NCBI GenBank assembly: GCA_903885635.1
Contig: CAISJE010000078.1
Coordinates: 1 to 39,297, forward strand
Reading direction: 5' to 3'
Source of the DNA: an uncultured bacterium
Lineage (GTDB): Bacteria > Cyanobacteriota > Vampirovibrionia > Gastranaerophilales > Gastranaerophilaceae
DNA length: 39,297 bases
Below, in pieces: positions 32,523 to 39,297 of this stretch. The position numbers and the translations under genes are program-made. Position 1 is the stretch's first letter, and the number at the start of each line of letters is the position of its first letter. The notes under the pieces are model-generated. The model was not told where the DNA came from. It saw nothing but the letters and a program-made list of their open reading frames with translations, and made no database searches.

Positions 32523-33039
32523 TTTGTTTTTAGCACAGGCAACTTTTGCTTATGAAACGGTACTTATTGACTTTCCACCTTATCAGGGCTGGCATGCCGT
32601 TTATTATAGCGAGCAAAATCGAGAAGCTATTTTACAATACGTTCCGCTTAATCAAACAGCCGAAAACTGGACTAGAGCATTAATATTTCATTCATATAAA
32701 AATTCAAAAAAAAGTGCCACCAAGTTTCTGGATAGAAGCACCATGGAAATGGAGTCAAAAAATTCTTCCCAGCTTTATAAATATACAAAATATGATGAAA
32801 TGGATTCGATTGCAGTAAGATGTATAGAAAAAAATTCTTTAATCCCTACTCAATGTGAGATTTACAGAGTTTCAAAGTCTTTTGAGGGGCTTATTTCTAT
32901 GCATTACATAAACAAAAATATGGAAGATTACATAAAAACATATAAACTCTGGCATCAGATAATTAAAAACATTAGGATTTACCGCAGCTATTACAGAACG
33001 GATAGAATTTTAGACAAAGCCACTACGTTTGAATTGTAG
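32494..33039 (+). CDS. secreted protein of unknown function, 181 aa
   Basis: A clear Sec signal peptide (MKKVLLLFISLFLAQATFA, cleavage expected before YETV). The mature part of about 162 aa has two Cys (about 110 and 121, around RCIEKN and TQCEIYR) that could form a disulfide, plus many aromatic residues. No lipobox and no family recognised. The ATG at 32494 has GAGGTG 10 nt upstream; a TTG two codons earlier is in frame. It is translationally linked to nif3 (29-bp overlap). Confidence 0.75.
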   Translation: MKKVLLLFISLFLAQATFAYETVLIDFPPYQGWHAVYYSEQNREAILQYVPLNQTAENWTRALIFHSYKNSKKSATKFLDRSTMEMESKNSSQLYKYTKYDEMDSIAVRCIEKNSLIPTQCEIYRVSKSFEGLISMHYINKNMEDYIKTYKLWHQIIKNIRIYRSYYRTDRILDKATTFEL

Positions 33040-33045
33040 CGTAGT

Positions 33046-33708
33046 TTAATAATCGTACTGTTCTTTTGTCTGTAAATATTCCCTGATGCTATTCAAGGAG
33101 GATTGGACAATTCTGGTAATCCTTGAGGAGGAAAGCCCAACCTGTCTTGCGATATCTTTTACCTGCATGTTTCTGTAAAATCTATACTCAACTATTGTTC
33201 TATCTTTTTGAGGTAAAGTAGAAATTGCCTCTCTAATCATTCTGCCCATTTCAGTTATTTCTGCCTTTTCATCAGGCATCGCCGACATGTCTTTAAGAAA
33301 GTCAAACGGGGAATCGTTGTCCGAAGAAGCCGCTGCTAAGCTATCAATGGAAAGAATTGTTTCATAAATAGCCTCCCTGACTTTGCCGGGTGAAATATCC
33401 AATCCTTCAGCATCTTCAATGTTTCCGTCGGTACTTTCTTCGGATTTTGTGTGCTTAAGCGAGTACCATTTGTAACGATTTCTTAACTCATTTCGAATCG
33501 CCCATCTCACCGCGGTACCAATGTAGGCCGAATTATATTTTTCAAGTTGTTCAGGCGTTTTGTTTTTAACCATTGATTGCACTGCAATAATGCCTATGCT
33601 TACCAGTTCTTCATACTCAATCATGTGAGACGGAATACGATGATGCTCAACCTTGGCAACTTTTTGTATTATATCTAAGTATTCTTTAATTTTTGATTTT
33701 TCTTGCAT
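33046..33708 (-). CDS. sigma-28 (FliA/WhiG)-type RNA polymerase sigma factor
   Basis: 220 aa. Region 2: RIPSHMIEYEELVSIGIIAV (24-43) and YIGTAVRWAIRNELRNRYKW. Region 3 (about 100-140) is poorly conserved and includes a Ser/Asp-rich insert (AAASSDNDSPFDFLKD). Region 4: AISTLPQKDRTIVEYRFYRN then VKDIARQVGLSSSRITRIVQ. The pattern fits FliA-like factors more than stress sigma factors. It begins 12 nt after the flhB stop codon, so the two are in one operon, which supports a flagellar or type III secretion role. No anti-sigma factor is seen. Confidence 0.82.
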   Translation of the reverse strand: MQEKSKIKEYLDIIQKVAKVEHHRIPSHMIEYEELVSIGIIAVQSMVKNKTPEQLEKYNSAYIGTAVRWAIRNELRNRYKWYSLKHTKSEESTDGNIEDAEGLDISPGKVREAIYETILSIDSLAAASSDNDSPFDFLKDMSAMPDEKAEITEMGRMIREAISTLPQKDRTIVEYRFYRNMQVKDIARQVGLSSSRITRIVQSSLNSIREYLQTKEQYDY

Positions 33709-33720
33709 TGTCGTGTTTAT

Positions 33721-34824
33721 TTAGTTCTCTCTCTCTTGCTCTGTCTTGTTTTCTATTCTACCTTGAGTTTGATTATTTTTCAAGTTATATACAAAAAGTA
33801 AAATTTCAGCAACCGCTTTGTATAAATCAGGAGGGATTAATTGGTTCAGTTCCACCATTCGAAATAAAGCCCTTGCAACAGGCGGATTGTCTATTATCGG
33901 AATCCCATTTTCCTGTGCTATTTTTATGATTTTTTTCGCTATAAGTTCTGTCCCTTTTGCAATAAGCATGGGCGATTCCATCTCTTGTGCAACATATTTT
34001 AATGCACAGGCAACGTGAGTCGGGTTGCGTACTACAAAATCTGCTGTAGCCGTAGCATCCATCATGCTTCGTTGTAACATTTGCATCCGTCGTTGACGAA
34101 GTGCAGCCTTTACATTCGGGTCACCTTCGGTGTTTTTGTATTCGTCTTTGATTTCCTTAAAGGACATTTTCTGATCCTTCATAAATTTCCAACGAGTAAC
34201 CATGTAATCAGCGCCCGCAATAACCAAAAATGCAATACAGGCTTTAAACACAAATTCTACTATCAGTTTTCCGAATTCAATCATAACCGCAAAATTATTG
34301 TCAATAGAAGCCAGTCTCAAAATACTTTCGATATGCGCCGAATAAACACTCCAACCAATCCAGCCTAAAATTATTACTTTCATAATATTTTTCAATAATT
34401 CAAATAACGTTTTCACCGACATTATATTTTTAAAGTATTTTGTCGGATTAAGTTTATCAAGCTTAGGCACTAGCGGTGCAGTTGAAACCAAAGGTCCAAC
34501 CTGTATAAAATCCGCCAAAATAGCAACAAGCCAAGCAATAAATAATACAGGCGCAATGATTAAAAACAACGCAACAATAGTTATAGTAAAAATATAAGGA
34601 AGCCCAATGTCGTTTAAATGCTGGTTCGGAATCTGTTCATAACACAGCACAAAAAGCTTTGTTATCTGATCCCAAATAAACGGCGCAAGTGCATAAATCG
34701 CAGAAAACAAAATAAGCAACGAAAGGGCTGTTGAAAAATCCTTTGATTTAACAACCTGACCTTCTTTTTTTGCCTGCTCGAGTTTTCGAGGCGTGGCATC
34801 AAACTGTTTATCTTCATCACCCAT
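33721..34824 (-). CDS. flhB: FlhB/SctU family export-switch protein
   Basis: 367 aa. The cytosolic start FDATPRKLEQAKKEGQVVKS (8-27) is classical, and four transmembrane helices lie at about 31-52, 78-105, 145-165 and 186-206. The C-terminal domain has the autocleavage motif NPTH (267-270), at almost the same position as in E. coli FlhB, followed by VACALKY. It controls the substrate switch of the flagellar export apparatus. A non-flagellar type III homologue (SctU) is possible, but pairing with a FliA-like sigma factor favours flagella. No other flagellar gene is present in the window. Confidence 0.9.
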   Translation of the reverse strand: MGDEDKQFDATPRKLEQAKKEGQVVKSKDFSTALSLLILFSAIYALAPFIWDQITKLFVLCYEQIPNQHLNDIGLPYIFTITIVALFLIIAPVLFIAWLVAILADFIQVGPLVSTAPLVPKLDKLNPTKYFKNIMSVKTLFELLKNIMKVIILGWIGWSVYSAHIESILRLASIDNNFAVMIEFGKLIVEFVFKACIAFLVIAGADYMVTRWKFMKDQKMSFKEIKDEYKNTEGDPNVKAALRQRRMQMLQRSMMDATATADFVVRNPTHVACALKYVAQEMESPMLIAKGTELIAKKIIKIAQENGIPIIDNPPVARALFRMVELNQLIPPDLYKAVAEILLFVYNLKNNQTQGRIENKTEQEREN

Positions 34825-34880
34825 TTTTTACCATTACACCTATTGGTTTTGCTTGCGCCTTTACAAGCTTTTTCGAGTGC

Positions 34881-35068
34881 CTACTAATTTTTTCGTTTTG
34901 ACGGCTTACTAGCTTATTGCACTCGCTGATTTTTGCTCTAGCCCTCATTTTAAATGAGGTTCGCCCGCTGTCTTGAATTATCGGCAGTTCGGGAAAGTGT
35001 GATTTCCCTCACAGGGTCGAGTTTCGCTTCTCTCACTCTTGCCGAAATTCGCTCGCATCTCCTTTGCT
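34881..35068. repeat. dispersed repeat upstream of flhB, related to the rpoC1-rpoC2 spacer
   Basis: Outer modules 34881-34925 and 35050-35068 match 10785-10830 and 10868-10886. The inner part contains CCTCATTTTAAATGAGG (34943-34959) and other short palindromes. The flhB promoter must lie within or beyond this element; none is obvious. Confidence 0.72.
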
Positions 35069-35072
35069 AGGA

Positions 35073-35369
35073 AAACCTTGGGCTTGTTGTCGGTGCGGTT
35101 GAATCCGCACCCTACCGTCCTTTTGGTTGAACAGTTGAAAAGTTTTGCTGTTCTTGCTTACTTTTCCCTTTTTGCTTTTTCCTCTATGTCTTTGCTTTTT
35201 TGTCGGTGGGTTAGGGAATCCACCCTACTTTAACGCTTTGCCTTGTTGTCGGTGCGGTTGAATCCGCACCCTACCTTATTACTTTTTGTTGTCGGGCTGG
35301 AAAGCCCGACCTACTTGTTGCCGCCGTTCACCGTTCACCGTTTACCGTTCGCCGTTCGCCGTTTACTCG
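35073..35369. repeat. palindrome and heptamer repeat cluster
   Basis: Three hairpins of the form GTGCGGTTGAATCCGCAC (35090-35107 and again at 35250-35267; a GTGGG variant at 35205-35220), GTCGGGCTGGAAAGCCCGAC (35291-35310), then CCGTTCAC/CCGTTTAC heptamers to 35366. The part 35250-35325 is an inverted copy (about 74 of 76 nt by eye) of 39082-39157, on the other side of deoC and the M16 gene. No gene is seen in 34825-35397. Confidence 0.8.
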
Positions 35370-35397
35370 TAATCCGCTACTCACCATTTTACCACAA

Positions 35398-36051
35398 TTA
35401 CTCTTGAACAATCACAACGCCCGAGCTCGTTCCTAATCTTGCCGCCCCAGCTTTTATCATTTCCAACGCCTTTTGCTTATCACGAATTCCGCCTGAAGCT
35501 TTTACCTGAAGCCCGTAGGGCGAAACTAGGTTGTACATAAGTTCAACGTCTTCGACTTTTGCACCGACTCCGTTTTTGACAAACCCTGTTGAGGTTTTGA
35601 CAAAATCAGCCTTGGCATTTATGCACAATTCACAAGCTTTTTTAATTTCTTCTTTGGTCAATAAATCTGTTTCAAGGATTACTTTTAGTATTTTACCTCG
35701 ACAAGCTTCCCTAACTGTTTCGATATCTTTTTGAACCGCTTGATAATCCTTGTCTTTAAGCATTGAGACATTAATTACCATATCAATCTCATCTGCGCCG
35801 TCTTCGACTGCTGATTTTGTTTCGTAGGCTTTGACTTCCGATTTTGTTGCACCAAGTGGAAAGCCGACCACCGTAACTATTTTTACATCAGATTTTTTTA
35901 AATATTCTTTTGCAAATTCAACATTTACCGGATTTATGCAAACTCCTAAAAATTTGTATTCAATCGCTTCATCAAAAAGTTTTACAAATTCTTCTTGTAT
36001 TGCATCCTGCTTCAAAAGGGTATGTTCAATATATTTGTTCAAGCTGTTCAT
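35398..36051 (-). CDS. deoC: deoxyribose-phosphate aldolase
   Basis: Cleaves 2-deoxyribose-5-phosphate to glyceraldehyde-3-phosphate and acetaldehyde in deoxynucleoside catabolism. 217 aa TIM barrel. Asp90 (ADEIDMVIN), the Schiff-base Lys152 (DFVKTSTGF) and Lys184 (VKASGGIR) are all present. Other hallmarks are VGFPLGATKSEVKAYET and ARLGTSSG. TACAAT (36064-36059 on the minus strand) lies 7 nt before the ATG and no Shine-Dalgarno site is seen, so this may also be a leaderless gene. No other deo gene is adjacent. Confidence 0.95.
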   Translation of the reverse strand: MNSLNKYIEHTLLKQDAIQEEFVKLFDEAIEYKFLGVCINPVNVEFAKEYLKKSDVKIVTVVGFPLGATKSEVKAYETKSAVEDGADEIDMVINVSMLKDKDYQAVQKDIETVREACRGKILKVILETDLLTKEEIKKACELCINAKADFVKTSTGFVKNGVGAKVEDVELMYNLVSPYGLQVKASGGIRDKQKALEMIKAGAARLGTSSGVVIVQE

Positions 36052-36184
36052 AAAATTTATTGTATTACAAAAAAAGTCTGTTTTTACCGATTTGTTTAAA
36101 AAATATTAAGATAATTCAAAAAACTAACAAAAAAAGTTTCTCTTGTGTTTTAAATATTATATAGACAGTGTGTAAGGTTTTCAA

Positions 36185-39022
36185 GTGAACATAAATCCAA
36201 TTCAAATAAGTTTTAAGGCTAATCTGGAAGTGACAAAAGTACCTCAAAGTGCTACTGTTACGACTAATCCGATGCAGAAATCATCACAAGATTTGCAAAA
36301 CCCTACGCCTGATTATAATGTTAAAGTACCTCTTAAATATGTTTCATTAGGAAAACAGGAGCTTCCGGAGTCAACAATGGCTCATCTTTACAAGCTTGAA
36401 ACCGGACAAAGGGTAGTCATTATACCTAAAAAAGGACCTACCATTGTTAAAACCTATGTCAATGTAGGCTCTATGAACGAACCTGACAGGGTTAGAGGAA
36501 TTAGTCACTTTATCGAACACAATTTGTTTAACGGTTCAGATGGGCTTGAGGCGGGTGAATTTTTTGCAACCGTAAATAAGATGGGCGCAAATACTAACGC
36601 TTCAACGGGGTTTGCGGCAACTGATTATTATATCGCATCTAATTTATTAAAGAAAAATGACCTTGAAACAGAGATTAAAATCCATGCCAACATGATTGAA
36701 ACGCCCAAATTCGCTGAAAATATGCTCGAAAAAGAAAAAGGACCTGTTACATCAGAAATAAATATGATTTTGGATGACCCTGAAAATATCGCGATAAACA
36801 ATACTCTGAAATTACTTTACAATATAGATTCCACTTCCAAAGATATAATCGGCGGAACAGTAGAGAATATTAACAATTTAACAAAAGAAGATGTCATAGA
36901 TTATTACAAAAGAAATTACTATCCCGCAAATATGGTTACCGTAATCTCAGGTGAAGTCGAACCTGAAACGACAATGCCCTTAATCTCAAAATACTTTCGT
37001 TCAACCAATACAAATCCAAAACCGAGAAACTTTGAAAAATTAGTGCCAATTCAAGAAACAACCAGAAATGATTTTATTTCCGACAAAACAACAGGAGCAA
37101 TCGTAAGCATAGGTTTCAATGGGCCTCAAAATAACAATACAAAAGACAAAATTCTTTTAGATGCTTTCCAGTTTTTCCTCGTAGGGTCAAGTGTTGCAAG
37201 GTTGAACAAGTCTTTGCAAGAAATTCAGACTAATGCATTTATATCCTCCGACAGAATCAGTACAAGACCTCAAGACAATATGGTTGTTTTATTTTCGACC
37301 CAAACATCGGAGGGTAATGTAGAAAACGCAATTAAAACAGTATTTAAAGAAATTGCCGACCTTGAAACAAATCCGCCTACAGATAAAGAGCTTAATATCG
37401 TTAAAAAGAAATTAAAACTCAATCTGGCTCAAGTTTTTGAAAGTTCAAACATTATTAATACGGTTGTCGGAACAAGCATGCTTGATAATGATTTAAAAAG
37501 TGTAAGCGAATTTGAGAACGTAATTGATAATTTATCTGCACAGGATATTGTAAATTTTGCGAAAAAATATTTTGATTTAAATAAGGTCGCAATCACTGTT
37601 GTTCATCCCGATTCGGCTGATATGCAATCTATTAATCAAAATTATCAGAGGGTTCATCATCTTTCTTTTACCGGAAATAGTGACCAAATAAATCATAAAG
37701 AGGCTATAAATGTCGATAAAATTAAAAAATTTGTAACTACAAATAATTTTTCTGTTGTTACGAACGAAAGTGATAAAAATATCGCAACTTTTGATTTAAG
37801 CTTGTCCGCAGATGCGCCTGCTAACGTAAAACCCGGCGTAGCTAATATTTTATCAATAATGCTTAATCGCGGTTCAAAATTTAAAGATGAAAAAAAATTC
37901 TTCACAAACCTTGAAGATCAAGGAATTCAAACATCATTTGATGCAAATAGAAGAGCAATCATGGTAAATTCAATGTTTCTCCCATGTGATGGAGTTAATG
38001 CAATTCAAAGCACAAAAGAAGTATTGTTAAATCCAAGATTAACGGAAGAAGATTTGAATTTTGCTAAAACCTTTTTGAGAGAAAAACTTCAGAATATTCC
38101 TAAAAATTCACAAGAAAAACTTTTAGCAGAAATGTTCAAAGGGCAATTCTATGGGTCAACTACCGATGATATTCTTAAAAATCTTGATGATATCCAATTA
38201 AGCGATATTCAAGGTCTTTATCAATACATTATAAATAATGCCCAAGGACAGATTGCAATTTCTGCGCCTTTTGAAAAAAATCCAAATTTAAAAAATGACT
38301 TATTCAAAGAATTATCCACAGATTTTCCGAGCCTAAAACCTTCAAAACCAAATTTGTTTAATGGCTACGTTTCGGTTAAAGATAAAAATATCGTGATACA
38401 GGAGCATAATAAATCACAAGCTGAAATCCAGATGGGATATAAGTTTAAGACCAATGATAACTTAAAAGATTCCATAACATTTGACCTTTTAAATACCATA
38501 TTGGGCGGAACTTTTTCTTCAAGATTGTTCTCTGATTTACGAGAACAACAAAAACTTGCCTATCAAGTAAATTCTAAAATAGGCTATTTTGATAATTCAG
38601 GGTTTATGTCTTTGTATATCAAAACAACAACCGATGATCCTCAGACAAAAACGACAAGCTATGAAAATGTCCAAAAATCTTTAGACGGGTTCAATCACCA
38701 TATTCAAAAGCTTATGAGCGAAACGGTTTCAGAGGCAGAATTGGAAAGTGCAAAACTCACTTTAAAAAACAAAATTTTAAATTATTCTGAACTGACCGCA
38801 GATAAAAATGTTTCGCTTCTACTCGGTCTAAAGTCTCCTTATGGTGTTTCACAAGACAATCAAGCTTTGGACTTAATCGACAAAATAACGGTTGAGGATA
38901 TTAAAGCGGCAGCAAATTATATTTTCAAAACAACTCCGACAGTTTCGATTGTTGCGACCAAAAACACCACCGACAATAATATGGATTATTTGAAATCTTT
39001 GGGGAACGTGGTTTTAGGGTGA
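36185..39022 (+). CDS. double-domain M16 (pitrilysin-type) zinc metallopeptidase
   Basis: 945 aa, equal to two tandem M16 halves. The first half has the inverted zinc motif HFIEH (His108, Glu111, His112) with Glu184 and Glu191, spaced 7 apart as the two glutamates of pitrilysin are. The second half lacks the zinc motif but has the substrate-binding GGTFSSRLFSDLREQQKLAY stretch with the Arg/Tyr pair typical of inactive M16 partners. The N-terminus MNINPIQISFKANLEVTKVP and the Ser/Gln/Pro-rich segment to residue 50 are extra. There is no classical signal peptide. The start is GTG with AAGG about 8 nt upstream. Confidence 0.9.
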   Translation: MNINPIQISFKANLEVTKVPQSATVTTNPMQKSSQDLQNPTPDYNVKVPLKYVSLGKQELPESTMAHLYKLETGQRVVIIPKKGPTIVKTYVNVGSMNEPDRVRGISHFIEHNLFNGSDGLEAGEFFATVNKMGANTNASTGFAATDYYIASNLLKKNDLETEIKIHANMIETPKFAENMLEKEKGPVTSEINMILDDPENIAINNTLKLLYNIDSTSKDIIGGTVENINNLTKEDVIDYYKRNYYPANMVTVISGEVEPETTMPLISKYFRSTNTNPKPRNFEKLVPIQETTRNDFISDKTTGAIVSIGFNGPQNNNTKDKILLDAFQFFLVGSSVARLNKSLQEIQTNAFISSDRISTRPQDNMVVLFSTQTSEGNVENAIKTVFKEIADLETNPPTDKELNIVKKKLKLNLAQVFESSNIINTVVGTSMLDNDLKSVSEFENVIDNLSAQDIVNFAKKYFDLNKVAITVVHPDSADMQSINQNYQRVHHLSFTGNSDQINHKEAINVDKIKKFVTTNNFSVVTNESDKNIATFDLSLSADAPANVKPGVANILSIMLNRGSKFKDEKKFFTNLEDQGIQTSFDANRRAIMVNSMFLPCDGVNAIQSTKEVLLNPRLTEEDLNFAKTFLREKLQNIPKNSQEKLLAEMFKGQFYGSTTDDILKNLDDIQLSDIQGLYQYIINNAQGQIAISAPFEKNPNLKNDLFKELSTDFPSLKPSKPNLFNGYVSVKDKNIVIQEHNKSQAEIQMGYKFKTNDNLKDSITFDLLNTILGGTFSSRLFSDLREQQKLAYQVNSKIGYFDNSGFMSLYIKTTTDDPQTKTTSYENVQKSLDGFNHHIQKLMSETVSEAELESAKLTLKNKILNYSELTADKNVSLLLGLKSPYGVSQDNQALDLIDKITVEDIKAAANYIFKTTPTVSIVATKNTTDNNMDYLKSLGNVVLG

Positions 39023-39031
39023 GTGAGGGAC

Positions 39032-39297
39032 GGGTAAACGGTAAACGGGGAACGGTGAATGGTAAACGGTAAACGGTAAACGGCGGCAACAAGTAGGTCG
39101 GGCTTTCCAGCCCGACAACAAAAAGTAATAAGGTAGAGTGCGGATTTAACCGCACCGGTAACTAATCACCAGAAATTAACATTGTCATAAGTCAGGATTT
39201 AGCGAGCTTTTCACCTCTTCCTTGCGGAGAGGTCGACTTTCAGCACGAGCGGAAGCCCGCGAGTGTTAGAAAGTCGGGGGAGGGTTAATTTCAATCA
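39032..39297 (+). repeat. heptamer array, hairpins and mosaic repeat at the right edge
   Basis: 39032-39081 consists of GTAAACG/GTGAATG/GGGAACG heptamers, ending GGCGGCAACAAG. Then GTCGGGCTTTCCAGCCCGAC (39098-39117) and GTGCGGATTTAACCGCAC (39138-39155) hairpins, a segment like 23092-23130 (39157-39195), and the mosaic repeat like 23634-23782 (39206-39297), which continues to the window end. No gene. Confidence 0.8.

Overview
The window is AT-rich bacterial chromosome from a non-photosynthetic relative of Cyanobacteria, most likely class Vampirovibrionia (Melainabacteria), possibly Gastranaerophilales. The strongest evidence is the RNA polymerase operon. The beta-prime subunit is split into rpoC1 (570 aa) and rpoC2 (1280 aa), as in Cyanobacteria. 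RpoC2 has about 658 residues between its HTGG and TGDI motifs, which is the size of the giant cyanobacterial SI3 insertion. A DUF3326 protein, a family I associate with cyanobacteria and plastid-bearing organisms, agrees with this. No photosynthesis gene is present. The species assignment is inference.

Layout. 1-563: no gene; hairpin-rich repeats, a 20-nt 3' end of a tRNA-Leu and a terminator. 564-5812: orphan GAF histidine kinase, divergent 107-aa duplicated protein, SDR reductase, stand-alone OLD-type TOPRIM protein, C39-like cysteine peptidase, small membrane protein. 5966-16049 (minus strand): rsmI, then rpoB-rpoC1-rpoC2, with repeat sequence in both rpo spacers. 16432-22927: helical 130-aa protein behind a pair of palindromic operators, DUF3326, rsmD, a BlaI-like repressor operon ending in a TadE-like pilin, a large membrane protein of unknown function, an APC permease. 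22928-24373: repeat mosaic abutting a broken 3' third of metK. 24374-27580: HigB/HigA-type toxin-antitoxin pair, then a four-gene run (C_GCAxxG_C_C redox protein, crcB, formyltransferase, endonuclease IV-like). 27584-33039: proS with a small membrane protein, gmk-coaBC, two very small genes (58 and 51 aa), nif3, a secreted protein. 33046-34824: fliA-like sigma factor and flhB. 34825-39297: repeats, deoC, a double-domain M16 peptidase, repeats again as an inverted copy.

Three themes run across the window. First, at least seven genes have a -10 hexamer ending exactly 6 nt before the start codon, which predicts leaderless mRNAs; other genes have ordinary Shine-Dalgarno sites. In the toxin-antitoxin pair the toxin is leaderless and the antitoxin has a Shine-Dalgarno site. 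Second, a mosaic of dispersed repeats (GTAAACG-type heptamers, GTCGGGC/GCCCGAC and GTGCGG/CCGCAC hairpins, and two longer families) occupies nearly every long gene-free stretch, including inside the rpo operon. Third, three unrelated proteins (cysteine peptidase, membrane protein, M16 peptidase) carry a short S/T-F-K/R motif near the N-terminus, possibly a lineage-specific tag. Convergent genes are packed tail to tail with overlaps or gaps of at most 15 nt at six junctions.
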